From the NCBI RefSeq assembly GCF_900176345.1, contig NZ_FWXU01000016.1:1-64000 (forward strand): a stretch of DNA of 64,000 nt. The letters are read 5' to 3'. A program made the translations under genes and the position numbers. Numbering within the stretch: the stretch's first letter is position 1; every line of letters starts with the position of its first letter. Source of the DNA: Rhizobium sp. RU36D (GTDB taxonomy: Bacteria > Pseudomonadota > Alphaproteobacteria > Rhizobiales > Rhizobiaceae). The notes under the pieces were generated by a model. It worked only from the letters and a program-made list of their open reading frames with translations, did no database searches and was not told the DNA's origin. This document shows, piece by piece, positions 32,352-40,625 of the stretch.

Positions 32352-33821
32352 ATGGCTCAAGCTTATTTTTCGCTCGTCACGACGGCAGGCCGCAACAAGC
32401 TCGCGGCAAGTGCTGCCGGTGGTCCCGCCGTCGTCATCACTCATTTTGCCATCGGTGACGGCAATGGTGCCGACACCAATCCCACCGCCGCCTCCACCGC
32501 CCTGGTGCGGGAGGTTTGGCGGACCCCGGTCGAAAGCGTGGTCGTCGATCCCGACAATCCCTCGGCCGTGCTGGTGACGGCGATCATCCCAACCACGGCT
32601 GGCGGATGGTGGATGCGCGAATTCGGCGTGTTCGACAGCGCCGGGACGATGATCGCGGTGGCGCGGCCCGTTAGCCAATACAAGCCGACGGCGTTGGAAG
32701 GTCAACTCGAAGACATCCGCTACGAGTTCCAGATCATCGTTGGCGAAACCGCCAATGTGACACTGCTGGTCGATCCCTCCGTTCTGTTCGCCAGCCGTGA
32801 CTGGGTAATGGCGCGCAAGATCCCGGTGGCTCAGATGATGCGCACGCCCTGGCTGCCGGCTATCTCGACGACAGTAACCGCACCTCCGGGCGCGCCCGCG
32901 ATCGGCGATACCTATCTCGTGCCGGCTGGCGCAACCGGCGCCTGGGCCGCCAATGTGGGCAAGCTCGCCGAATGGACCGGCTCGGCCTGGTCCTTTCTCA
33001 CCCCACCCGATGGACACGGCATCAGTCTTCCCGATGGACGCGTGTTCGAGCGGATCGGCGGTGCCTATGTCGAGAAGATCGCGCTCGATGCCCAGAGCGG
33101 TAAATGGAGCTATGCGGTCGCGGGCGGCACGGCCAATGCACTGACGGCAACGCTCGCGCCTGTGCCCACATCCTGGGCCACACTGGCCGGGGCGCCGGTG
33201 CGGTTGCGGATCGCCACGCCGAACACCTCTGAAGACGTGACGCTCAACGTCAATGGTCTTGGTGCCAAGCCGATCCGTGCCAGCGACGGCAGTAAGCCCC
33301 GGCCCGGAGACCTGCTCGGCATCGTCGAGTTTGCCTACGACCCCGTCAATGATTGGGTGCAGATGCTCAGCCTGTCGCGATCGGCGGTCATCAATCTGCA
33401 ACGGTCGCAGTTTGTCGCCAATCGCGGCGCATCCAGCCAATTGACCGGCACCGGCATCTACACCCGGATCGTGAACTACGGCGACTTGGTCAACAAGCTA
33501 GTCGACAGCACCTTCGCATCTGGCGTGCTGACGATCGGCGCAAAAGACGCCGGGTTATGGTCCTTGTCGGCCGGGTGCGCTCAATCCGTAAGCGGGTCTA
33601 CTTCTGGTCACGCACAACGGATAACTGTCAACGGAGTCAACATTGGCTCATCGGGCGGCTCTGTTGCGTCGACCGGGGCAATCAGCCACTCCTGTGTGTC
33701 CCGTACTGTCAACCTTGTGCAAGGGGATCAGGTGGACACCCGTCTCATCCAAACCACGAGCGGCGACTTGACGTTTAACGACTATTATTTCTTCGCCGGT
33801 CTCAGATTGGGAGCATCTTAA
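32352..33821 (+). CDS. Tail fibre protein with collar-fibre N-terminus and DUF2793-like segment
   Basis: 489 residues. Residues 1-150 (QAYFSLVTTAGRNKLAA, ITHFAIGDGNG, GGWWMREFGVFDSAGTMIAVA, YEFQIIV) are the phage tail-collar fibre N-terminal domain that attaches to the baseplate. Residues 170-250 (PAIGDTYLVPAGATGAWA, KLAEWTGSAWSFLTPPDG) resemble DUF2793. The C-terminal 110 residues are beta-rich and likely bind the host surface. This is the host-range gene. Confidence 0.85.
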   Translation: MAQAYFSLVTTAGRNKLAASAAGGPAVVITHFAIGDGNGADTNPTAASTALVREVWRTPVESVVVDPDNPSAVLVTAIIPTTAGGWWMREFGVFDSAGTMIAVARPVSQYKPTALEGQLEDIRYEFQIIVGETANVTLLVDPSVLFASRDWVMARKIPVAQMMRTPWLPAISTTVTAPPGAPAIGDTYLVPAGATGAWAANVGKLAEWTGSAWSFLTPPDGHGISLPDGRVFERIGGAYVEKIALDAQSGKWSYAVAGGTANALTATLAPVPTSWATLAGAPVRLRIATPNTSEDVTLNVNGLGAKPIRASDGSKPRPGDLLGIVEFAYDPVNDWVQMLSLSRSAVINLQRSQFVANRGASSQLTGTGIYTRIVNYGDLVNKLVDSTFASGVLTIGAKDAGLWSLSAGCAQSVSGSTSGHAQRITVNGVNIGSSGGSVASTGAISHSCVSRTVNLVQGDQVDTRLIQTTSGDLTFNDYYFFAGLRLGAS

Positions 33822-33823
33822 TC

Positions 33824-34378
33824 ATGTCGAAACTCACCGTCGCATCCGCCGCAGACGCATCCGTTGTAGCTGCACTTTTGCCAGAAGACGCAGCCTTTGC
33901 CATCCCTCTCGAACAAGGTGGTTTTGAAATCGAGGTGGGCGAACAACACGCCGCCGCACTCGCTAGCATCGGCGCGGACATGAGCGCTGCCCGTTTGCAA
34001 TATGTTGCGATCTTCAAAGCAGACCTGAAGCGGGATATCGACGCGACGGCAGAAACCGAACGCCTGAAATACATCACGCCGGGTGCTGGCCAGGCGATGA
34101 CCTATCAGGCCAAGGCCTCCGAAGCTCGCCTTTATCTCGCCGACCCGTCGCCCGATCCGCAGGACTATCCGCTGCTTGCCGCCGAGGTCGGCATCACGGC
34201 CGAGGATATGAGCGGCGTGGCCACCGCCGTGCTGGCAGCCGAACGGCAATGGCATCTCGTCGGCGCCGCGATCGAAGCCGTAAGGCTGGGCGCCAAGGAG
34301 GCGATCAGTGTGGCGACAACCAAGGCCGAGGCCGACGCTGTGTTTGCGGCAATCACCTGGCCAGCGGCCGCATCATGA
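33824..34378 (+). CDS. Probable tail fibre assembly protein
   Basis: 184 residues directly behind the fibre gene. A helical middle (QYVAIFKADLKRDIDATAETERLKYITPGAGQAMTYQAKASEARLYL) resembles tail fibre chaperone or DUF4376-like proteins that fold the fibre. The first 50 residues differ from any family I know. Position supports the call more than sequence. Confidence 0.55.
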   Translation: MSKLTVASAADASVVAALLPEDAAFAIPLEQGGFEIEVGEQHAAALASIGADMSAARLQYVAIFKADLKRDIDATAETERLKYITPGAGQAMTYQAKASEARLYLADPSPDPQDYPLLAAEVGITAEDMSGVATAVLAAERQWHLVGAAIEAVRLGAKEAISVATTKAEADAVFAAITWPAAAS

Positions 34379-34414
34379 TGGAGGTCCGCAAACCGCAACA
34401 ATAGCGCCAGGTGC

Positions 34415-34430
34415 CGGGGGAAATCCCCCG
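34415..34430 (+). terminator. Short GC hairpin after the fibre module
   Basis: CGGGGG, loop AAAT, CCCCCG, followed by AAAAC. It lies 37 bases after the fibre assembly gene and may end that transcript. There is no T-run, so it is a weak candidate. Confidence 0.35.
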
Positions 34431-34542
34431 AAAACGGGCCTGAGATTGGCGTCCGGACCCGTCCGACAGCAACTTGCGATAACTGTCACACCCGCCCTCT
34501 TGCGAGGTGCTAGCGGTCTGACTGATTCGTCGGAACTTTTGA

Positions 34543-35343
34543 ATGGATAATCTTCAACCGGTCTCTCCGGTTAACCCCGCCGCTCCCTACATCGGCGGAA
34601 AGCGCGTGCTGGCCAAAACGATCATTCCCATGATCAACGCCACGCCCCATGACGGCTATGCCGAGGCCTTCGTCGGTATGGGCGGCGTGTTCCTGCGCCG
34701 GCCGTTCCAGCCGCGTATGGAAGCGATCAACGACATCAGTGGCGATGTCGCCAATCTCTTCCGCATCCTCCAGCGGCACTATCCGCAGCTGATGGATGTC
34801 CTGCGCTTCCAGGTCACCAGCCGAAGGGAATATGACCGTCTGCTCAAGACCGATCCGAATACGCTCACCGATCTCGAAAGAGCCGCCCGCTTTATCTACA
34901 TGCAAAAGCTCGCCTTTGGCGGCAAGGTCAGCGGTCGCAACTTCGGCGTCGACAAGAGCGGCGGCGCCCGCTTCAATCTCTATCGGATCGCGCCGCAGCT
35001 TGAAGACATCCATGAGCGGCTGGCGGGTGTCGTCATCGAGCAGCTTTCCTGGCGCTCCTTCATCGAGCGCTACGATCGCAAGGGCATGCTGTTTTATCTG
35101 GATCCGCCCTATTGGGGCAACGAGACCGACTACGGCAAGGACGTGTTCAGCCGCGAGCAGTTCGCCGAGATGGCCGATGTTTTGGCCGGGATCCAGGGCC
35201 GGTTCATCCTGTCGCTCAATGCGGTCCAGGGCGTCTACGACACGTTCAAGCGCTTTGCCATCACCGAGGTGGATTGCAGCTATTCCATCAGCGGCGGCAA
35301 GGGCAAGGCCGTGCGCGAGGTCATCATATCGGGCGGTGCGTAG
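34543..35343 (+). CDS. DNA adenine methyltransferase (Dam/D12 class)
   Basis: 266 residues of the D12 class N6-adenine methyltransferases. Motif I region is APYIGGKRVLAKTIIPMI with AFVGMGGVF, then NDISGDVANLF, and the catalytic motif IV is DPPYWG near residue 186. It probably marks phage DNA against restriction. It occupies the far right place where Mu has the mom modification gene, but the chemistry differs. The upstream 160 bases contain TCCGGACCCGTCCGAC but no clear copy of the late dyad. Confidence 0.88.
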   Translation: MDNLQPVSPVNPAAPYIGGKRVLAKTIIPMINATPHDGYAEAFVGMGGVFLRRPFQPRMEAINDISGDVANLFRILQRHYPQLMDVLRFQVTSRREYDRLLKTDPNTLTDLERAARFIYMQKLAFGGKVSGRNFGVDKSGGARFNLYRIAPQLEDIHERLAGVVIEQLSWRSFIERYDRKGMLFYLDPPYWGNETDYGKDVFSREQFAEMADVLAGIQGRFILSLNAVQGVYDTFKRFAITEVDCSYSISGGKGKAVREVIISGGA

Positions 35344-35501
35344 CCGTTTCTAACGGCCAGCAATGGCGTTGCTGAGATCGGCCAGGCGCGCCGCGTTCGA
35401 GCGAAACCAATTCGCCGGTGCTGAGAAGAAGCACTCGGATTGCTCGGCTTCCGCGCCCACCGGAGCGATGGTGTGGTCATTAACAACAGGAGACCAAACA
35501 C

Positions 35502-35720
35502 ATGAGCGAAAGCAAGAACCAGGCATTCACCGGCATATTCAAGGTCATGCAGACCGATGCCATGGAAGTGATGGACCGGATCGACATGGCGGCCGTAGAT
35601 ATGGCCGAGGGGCGCCGAAACGGTGCCATCGGCGCGCTATCAGGGGTGGACGAGATGCTGGAGCGGTTGGCGGCCATGGTCACGGCAGTCAGGGCTATGA
35701 ACCGGGTGATGCCGCAGTAG
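35502..35720 (+). CDS. Small hypothetical phage protein
   Basis: 72 residues, helical and acidic (KVMQTDAMEVMDRIDMAAVDMAEGRRNGAIGALSGVDEMLERLAAM). AGGAG lies 11 bases before the ATG. No family recognised. It follows the methylase by 158 bases in the same direction. Confidence 0.6.
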   Translation: MSESKNQAFTGIFKVMQTDAMEVMDRIDMAAVDMAEGRRNGAIGALSGVDEMLERLAAMVTAVRAMNRVMPQ

Positions 35721-35740
35721 AACGAACTTGGGGGCCAGCG

Positions 35741-35809
35741 ATGACGCGGCCCCTGACGTTCAGACGGGTTGGTTTGTCAGGTGGCGGCACCGAAGTGGAG
35801 CTGTGGTAG
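35741..35809 (+). CDS. Possible 22-residue peptide at the right end
   Basis: A short frame (TRPLTFRRVGLSGGGTEVELW) with GGGGG upstream of its ATG. Too short to judge; listed because the right end of Mu-like phages often has tiny accessory genes. Confidence 0.2.
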   Translation: MTRPLTFRRVGLSGGGTEVELW

Positions 35810-35987
35810 GCTCCCGGTCTCAACCAAACAGTCCCGGATCCGGCATCGACCGCAACCGGCCCATTGCGGTCATCACGGGCCAAAGGGATAAGGGCAGCTT
35901 CGCGCTGATACAAGGACGAATTCGGGTTTATGCTTGCCCCGAAAACCTGCCATCAGGCGCGAATCCGTTGGTTGCCGATCGCATCGA

Positions 35988-36425
35988 TTATTTGAACATG
36001 TCCGGTGTGTAGGTGCCGTCGCTTTCGATCTCTTTGGAGCGAAGCTGCAGCCAATAGAGGTATTGGTGGATCGATGTCGTCTGCTCGTCGCCATTGCCCG
36101 AAAAGAAGCTGTACTTCTCCGCTTCTCCGCTCTGAATGAGATCAGTGATATAGCTGATCCTTCCGGGGATCTGGTCGTCCTGCAGCTGGGCAACGTTTGT
36201 GAGCGTCCAACTATTGGCCTGGGTGACTTCACCAGCCTCAGGCCGTTGGGCCCTTTCTGCCTGCAGTTCTGCGGCTACCCGCGCGGCGTTTGTCTTGCGG
36301 CTATTTAGTTCCGCCTTCATCTCGTCCGTTAACGGTTTGGCTAGGCCGGACGGAAGTTTTTTCCATTGAACGTTCGCGTATAGCTCCCGGTCAATAAGAT
36401 TCGTAATCGCGGTCGGAATAGTCAT
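35988..36425 (-). CDS. Unknown 145-residue protein, opposite-strand cargo at the right end
   Basis: A single well-formed frame of 145 residues, hydrophilic and helical in the middle (MKAELNSRKTNAARVAAELQAERAQRP), with an aromatic C-terminal part (HQYLYWLQLRSKEIE). No family recognised. Lower GC than the phage structural genes and opposite orientation indicate cargo, as for the three other - strand loci. Upstream (36448-36480) GCAAAGCAACCA and TGGTTGCCTTGC form an imperfect inverted repeat that could be its operator. Confidence 0.6.
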   Translation of the reverse strand: MTIPTAITNLIDRELYANVQWKKLPSGLAKPLTDEMKAELNSRKTNAARVAAELQAERAQRPEAGEVTQANSWTLTNVAQLQDDQIPGRISYITDLIQSGEAEKYSFFSGNGDEQTTSIHQYLYWLQLRSKEIESDGTYTPDMFK

Positions 36426-37168
36426 GCTGATGATCCTGATGGTCGCAAAGCAACCAAATAATCCTGTGGTTGCCTTGCGCGGAGCGTTCTCAACCGATTA
36501 AGGAGCCAGACATTTGGGATCCGTCTTCGAATACGAATACTTCGACTGTGTCATACCCCGCATATCAATCCTGGAGGGTCACATTTGCATTTGCATAAGT
36601 CATCCACCGTCTAAGTCCCGTTCGGACGAGAGGACGAGTGCGATGTCGCCTTCGGGCCGAACTCGGACAGCAGCGCCCCATGTTGGACGTCCCCTTTCGT
36701 CGTTCGGCACTCCATCATAGGACAGTCCGCACACGGCCCCTTCCAGCCTGCACCCTCGAAGTAGTCCATGTCTCCTATTGGCGCAAAGCTGCCGTTAGAA
36801 CATCGAGGGACTGTTCTCGATCGGACCGATGTCTGTTGTTTGAGGTCGCTTTGGGAAGGCGGAACATCTCTGCCTAGAAGCCGTTGCATGCCGACCCAAG
36901 CTTCCGCTGCAAAACTATCTGCCAAAGCTCATGCACGCCTGTGCCAAAGGCAGCGCGTCGCCACAGTCCGCAAAATTTTCTGTCCAGAAGGTCGTGCACG
37001 AGTGTCCAGAAGGTCGCGCCGCGCCACAGTGGAGCTGCCGCTCTCGTTTTCGATGCACTTCTCTCGAGCCACGCAGCGGCTGCAGCAGATCAATGCGAAC
37101 CACCCGACGACTGGCCACAAAATGCCTTATCGGAGTACGGTTATTGATTTGATTGGGTTATTTTGAAC
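36426..37168. other. Prophage right margin without recognisable genes; dispersed-repeat-like DNA
   Basis: Only short frames occur. A stretch near 36600-36900 translates on the + strand to HVSYWRKAAVRTSRDCSRSD and on the - strand to GDMDYFEGAGWKGP; such peptides recur, in my experience, as spurious ORFs across rhizobial genomes, so the DNA is probably a dispersed intergenic repeat. A doubled GTCCAGAAGGTCG lies near 36982 and 37006. No protein gene is proposed. Confidence 0.5.
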
Positions 37169-37233
37169 TCGGTGTACGCTGATGCCATGCTCAGTGCACG
37201 TTGTTGCCAAGCCGGTGTACGCTGTTGCCAAGC
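37169..37233. repeat. Three tandem 22-bp repeats, candidate transposase-binding sites at the prophage right end
   Basis: Copies are 37169-37190, 37191-37212 and 37213-37233, sharing GGTGTACGCTGTTGCCAAGC with a few changes (R1 and R3 differ at three or four positions, R2 at more). The period of 22 bp equals the size of MuA-binding sites, and a CA follows at 37238-37239. IS21-type ends also carry such repeats. Confidence 0.5.
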
Positions 37234-37244
37234 GTTACATTAAT

Positions 37245-37321
37245 TGGCGCACCCGGCAGGATTCGAACCTGCGACCTTTGGAATCGGAATCCAACACTCT
37301 ATCCAGCTGAGCTACGGGTGC
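37245..37321 (-). tRNA. tRNA-Arg (CCG)
   Basis: The reverse strand folds as a cloverleaf: acceptor arms GCACCCG and CGGGTGC, D-arm with AGCTCAGCTGGATAGAG, anticodon arm TTGGA with loop TTCCGAT and TCCAA, T-arm with GGTTCGAATCC, discriminator G and encoded CCA. The anticodon CCG reads the arginine codon CGG. The prophage margin ends about six bases beyond its 3' end. Confidence 0.95.
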
Positions 37322-37729
37322 TCTCAATCGACGCAACATTGTGGCGCCGGTGAGGTGGTTCATAGCGCAGACCGGGGCGGGCATCAATGCGGAAAATGCA
37401 TCATTTTCCACGTGGGGCGATAAAGGCCGAATGGCTGTTTGGCGGTCCTTGCGTTGGTGCTCTTGTTGCTGCGTGGCGCGGTGCATGTTTACAGGCGGGC
37501 GATGGCTCGATGTCGGCGCAACCGGGGCGGTTTTCCCGGGACTGTCGCGCGTCATGGACCTCCGACTCTTCACCGCCGTATTTGTTTTGTACCATAAAAG
37601 TTGTCGAAACTGCTGATTGTTGGCTTGCCTAACGGAGGCCCTGCTATAGGTCTTATTCAGTTCTGATTAAAATCCAGGTGGCGGCGCCCGACAGGGTCTT
37701 TGCGTGGGAGAGATGGATTGGCAAGGCGA
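37322..37729. other. Intergenic stretch between tRNA-Arg and the MarR gene
   Basis: No convincing gene. It should hold the tRNA promoter (reading left) and that of the MarR gene (reading right). A 19-bp palindrome GGAAAATG-CAT-CATTTTCC lies at 37391-37409 and could be a protein-binding site. A 91-residue + strand frame at 37341-37616 is rich in Cys/Trp/Arg and looks spurious. Confidence 0.5.
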
Positions 37730-38191
37730 ATGCTCAAGGACGAGATATGCGAGACCGTCGGATCCGAGATCGATTTTTCGGTGATGGCGGATGCGGTTGG
37801 CTATGCCTTGCGGCGCGCGCAGCTCTATGTCTACCAGGATTTCATCGAAACCTTTGCAGCTGAGGGCATCCGGCCGCCTGACTTCGCAGTGCTGATGGTG
37901 CTGTCGCGCAACCCAGGCCTCAAGCAAAGCGAAGTGGCCGAGGCGCTTGGCATTCAGCGGGCCAATTTCGTCGCCATCATCGATGGGCTTGAGGGCCGCA
38001 AGCTTGCCGAGCGGCGCAAGTCCGAGACGGACCGGCGGGTGCAGTGCCTGTTCATCACAAAGGCCGGTCTTGCCTATTTGGACGAGTTGAAGCCGATCTG
38101 GAAGAGCCACGAGGACCGGGTGGTGGCGCGGCTGGGCGGGCCTCAGGCGCGCGATCAACTGGTGCAGTTGCTCGGTCGGCTCTACGACTGA
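37730..38191 (+). CDS. MarR-family transcription regulator
   Basis: 153 residues. The winged helix-turn-helix is visible at residues about 58-115 (LKQSEVAEALGIQRANFVAIIDGLEGRKLAERRKSETDRRVQCLFIT), flanked by dimerisation helices. MarR proteins bind as dimers near small-molecule-responsive promoters. The ATG at 37730 is preceded by AAGG; a longer frame from 37700 is possible. No clear target gene lies beside it; the palindrome at 37391 is a candidate operator. Confidence 0.85.
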   Translation: MLKDEICETVGSEIDFSVMADAVGYALRRAQLYVYQDFIETFAAEGIRPPDFAVLMVLSRNPGLKQSEVAEALGIQRANFVAIIDGLEGRKLAERRKSETDRRVQCLFITKAGLAYLDELKPIWKSHEDRVVARLGGPQARDQLVQLLGRLYD

Positions 38192-38200
38192 CGGTCGCCG

Positions 38201-38656
38201 TCACACCGTCTGGAGCCGGATCGCCTCGTCGACCAGGAGGTTGGCGATCTTCATGCGCACCGTCGCCATCTCGCGGAAATCGGCGACCACGCCGTCGGGG
38301 TGATTGAGGCGGGCGAAGGCGCGGCGTTTTTCCGCCAGCACCGCCACGCTATCGGTCGTCCTGAGGTCGAGGTCGGCGGCGATTTCTTCCGGTGTCAGCC
38401 GTAGAAGATGGGCCGGCGGTTCCGGCGGGGCCGGGGGAACCTCCGGCTCTGTCGGGGGCATGTCCTCCATCATCTCGCGATAGAGGGCTTGTCCGCGTTC
38501 GAGGTCAGCGGCGGCGGGGTTCACCGGTTCGGCAATGAAGCTCGCGCCGAGGCCGCGCACGCGATAGGCCTTGGTGGCGCTATCTTCGTCCTCATCGATT
38601 GCCTCGGCCTGCAGCCGCTCCAGCACGGACTGGAACAAGGATTGTCCAAACAGCAT
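38201..38656 (-). CDS. Hypothetical protein with a DnaJ-like HPD stretch
   Basis: 151 residues. The middle (residues 60-90) is Pro/Glu rich. The C-terminal part DLRTTDSVAVLAEKRRAFARLNHPDGVVADFREMATVRMKIANLLVDEA has the order helix-HPD-helix of a J-domain, but short. The role is unknown. It lies downstream of, and on the same strand as, the transglutaminase cluster. Confidence 0.65.
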   Translation of the reverse strand: MLFGQSLFQSVLERLQAEAIDEDEDSATKAYRVRGLGASFIAEPVNPAAADLERGQALYREMMEDMPPTEPEVPPAPPEPPAHLLRLTPEEIAADLDLRTTDSVAVLAEKRRAFARLNHPDGVVADFREMATVRMKIANLLVDEAIRLQTV

Positions 38657-38778
38657 CAGCGTCCCCTTTCGCGGGGGGAATAAACCGTGACAAGTTTGAG
38701 CCGAGCTTGCGGGACAAGAACGCCCTTGTCCGCTTGGTGTCGGGCGCTGCCTCAATCAGGAGAGGATCGCCGTTCCCG

Positions 38779-39603
38779 TCACGACTGGCTTTGCGACTGG
38801 CTCTGCCCTTGCGGCTCGACCTTGACGGTAACTTCGAGGTCCTCGCCGGCAAGCCCGATGCGCATGCCGGAGATCGGGGCGGCGTCGGCGTAGCTGAGGC
38901 CCGTTGCCAGTCGCACATAGCGATGGTCCGGGCAGAGGTCGTTGGCGGGGTCAAAGCCGACCCAGCCCAGGCCACCGAGATGCACCTCGGCCCAGGCATG
39001 GGTCGCGGTCTGCTCGTTCAGGCCTTCCATCATCAGATAGCCCGAGACATAGCGGGCCGGCAATTTCAGCATGCGGGCGGCGGCTATGAAGATATGGGCG
39101 TGGTCCTGGCAGACGCCACGCTTGGCTTCCAGCGCCTGTTCCGCCGTTGTCTCTGTCGTGGTCGAGCCCGGGACATAGGCGACCGACGTATGGATTGCCG
39201 CCATCAGCGCATGCATGCGGGCGAGATCGGTATCGCCGGGCAGCGCGCGCGCCAGTTCGCGGGTGAGCTTGCCCGGTTTGGTGCGTGTCGTATCGCGCAG
39301 ATAGAGCCAGAGCGGCACGAAGCCGGTATGGGGTCCGAAGACCCCGGCGCGATCCACGGTCTCGATCTCACCCGAGGCAACGATGTGGACCGTATGGCTG
39401 TCGCCTTCGGTAGACACCAGATGGGTATGGTTGCCGAATTGGTCGTTGAAGCCGGCTTCGACGGTCGCGCCATCGACGGCGATATTCCAAGACAGCACGG
39501 TCTGGCCGCTGCAGGCCACAGGCGTCAGCCTAAGCCGCTGCAGGGAATAGTGCACCGGCTCGTCATAGGTGTATTCGGTGGTGTGGGTAATCTTCAGCCG
39601 CAT
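38779..39603 (-). CDS. Transglutaminase-like protein
   Basis: 274 residues. The bacterial transglutaminase N-terminal domain (residues 1-90, THTTEYTYDEPVHYSLQRLRLTP) is followed by the papain-fold core with catalytic Cys165 (GVCQDHAH), His202 (ATHAWAEV) and Asp218 (WVGFDPAND). It may act as an amidase or peptide cross-linker. ATG 39603 has GGGAAG upstream; the in-frame ATG at 39639 has none. It is the third gene of the ATP-grasp cluster. Confidence 0.88.
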   Translation of the reverse strand: MRLKITHTTEYTYDEPVHYSLQRLRLTPVACSGQTVLSWNIAVDGATVEAGFNDQFGNHTHLVSTEGDSHTVHIVASGEIETVDRAGVFGPHTGFVPLWLYLRDTTRTKPGKLTRELARALPGDTDLARMHALMAAIHTSVAYVPGSTTTETTAEQALEAKRGVCQDHAHIFIAAARMLKLPARYVSGYLMMEGLNEQTATHAWAEVHLGGLGWVGFDPANDLCPDHRYVRLATGLSYADAAPISGMRIGLAGEDLEVTVKVEPQGQSQSQSQS

Positions 39604-39678
39604 CGTGGTCTTCCCGTCGCCGTGTCCGGCCGTCGTCATGGGGCAAATGGAGCGCCGGCAGCGGCGCTCCTTGTGAGC

Positions 39679-40620
39679 TCATTTGTAGAAGCGGTAGCCC
39701 TCGGTGATCTCTACCCCCAGCTGGTTGTTGCGGGAGATGAAATTGTCGAGGAATTCGTGCAGGCCCTGGTCCATGATGCGGTCTATGCTCATGCCCGCCA
39801 GAGTCGCGCGGATCGATTCCGCCGTGTCGTGGGCCGCGTGGCGCTCGCCATAGCCTTTGGCGATATAGCCGAGATTGCTGACGATCTTCTCGTAGCTATA
39901 GGCCAGCGAGCGCGGCATCTGACCATTCAGGATCAGAAAGTCGGCAATATTGGCCGCACGATACTCGCCGTCATAGACCCAGCGATAGGAGCGATGGGCA
40001 GAGACCGAGCGCAGGATCGATTCCCACTGCATATTGTCAAGCGAACCGCCAACCTGGCTGATCGCCGGCAGCAGCACATAATATTTCACGTCGAGAATGC
40101 GGCTGGTATTGTCAGCACGCTCGATGAAGGTGCCGATGCGGGCGAAGTTGTAGATCTCGTTGCGCAGCATCGAGCCGTGGAAGGCGCCACGGATGAGGCC
40201 GGCCCGACGCTTGATGATGTCGATCACCTCAGGCAGGTCGGCGGATTTCAGCCGCTTGGCCATGACCTGCTTGATTTCGATCCAGCATTCGTTGGTGGCC
40301 TCCCAGGTCTCCCGGGTCAGCGCCGTGCGCACCATGCGGGCATTGTTGCGGCCCGAATCAATGCAGGACATCACGCTCGAGGGGTTGCTCAGGTCGCGCA
40401 TCAGGTAGTCAATGGCGTCGGCGGCGGTCACCTTGGCATATTTTTCGCCGAAGGTGTCGCGCACATCGGCGCTGCGCAGCACGCCATCCCAGTCCTCGTC
40501 GGTCGCGCCGCTGCGCGTCAGCGACATGCGAAGGCCCGCGTCAACGAGACGGGCAATGTTTTCGGCCCGCTCGATGTAGCGGAACATCCAGAAGAGGCCG
40601 TTTGCAGTTCTTCCCAGCAT
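39679..40620 (-). CDS. Alpha-E domain protein (DUF403)
   Basis: 313 residues, all helical. MLGRTANGLFWMFRYIERAENIARLVD at the start is the DUF403 hallmark, with ANNECWIEI-type and FIERADNTSRILDVKYY stretches further on. The family is found with circularly permuted ATP-grasp and transglutaminase genes; its biochemical job is unknown. The ATG overlaps the upstream gene's stop region. Confidence 0.88.
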   Translation of the reverse strand: MLGRTANGLFWMFRYIERAENIARLVDAGLRMSLTRSGATDEDWDGVLRSADVRDTFGEKYAKVTAADAIDYLMRDLSNPSSVMSCIDSGRNNARMVRTALTRETWEATNECWIEIKQVMAKRLKSADLPEVIDIIKRRAGLIRGAFHGSMLRNEIYNFARIGTFIERADNTSRILDVKYYVLLPAISQVGGSLDNMQWESILRSVSAHRSYRWVYDGEYRAANIADFLILNGQMPRSLAYSYEKIVSNLGYIAKGYGERHAAHDTAESIRATLAGMSIDRIMDQGLHEFLDNFISRNNQLGVEITEGYRFYK

Positions 40621-40625
40621 CGGTC

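Larger units (their letters stand above)
126..37239 (+). mobile_element. Mu-like myovirus prophage (right-hand part)
   Basis: A continuous + strand block carries Mu-type early genes (gam, gemA, mor), lysis, terminase, portal, F, G, I, capsid, sheath, tube, tail chaperone, tape measure, baseplate and fibre genes in Mu order. The transposition genes A and B and the left end lie upstream of the window. The right end is inferred: the last convincing prophage genes end near 36425, and three 22-bp repeats followed by a CA dinucleotide at 37238-37239 sit just before a tRNA gene. Opposite-strand cargo genes interrupt the block. All structural genes look full length except the portal/F junction, so the prophage may be largely intact. 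Confidence 0.9.

Noticed and set aside
34441..34500. Fifth copy of the late dyad before the adenine methylase
   Set aside because: TCCGGACCCGTCCGAC and GATAACTGTC share pieces with E1, but the dyad symmetry and spacing are not kept.
36611..36925. A 104-residue - strand gene
   Set aside because: Composition and recurrence of the same peptide in unrelated intergenic DNA suggest a spurious frame in a dispersed repeat.
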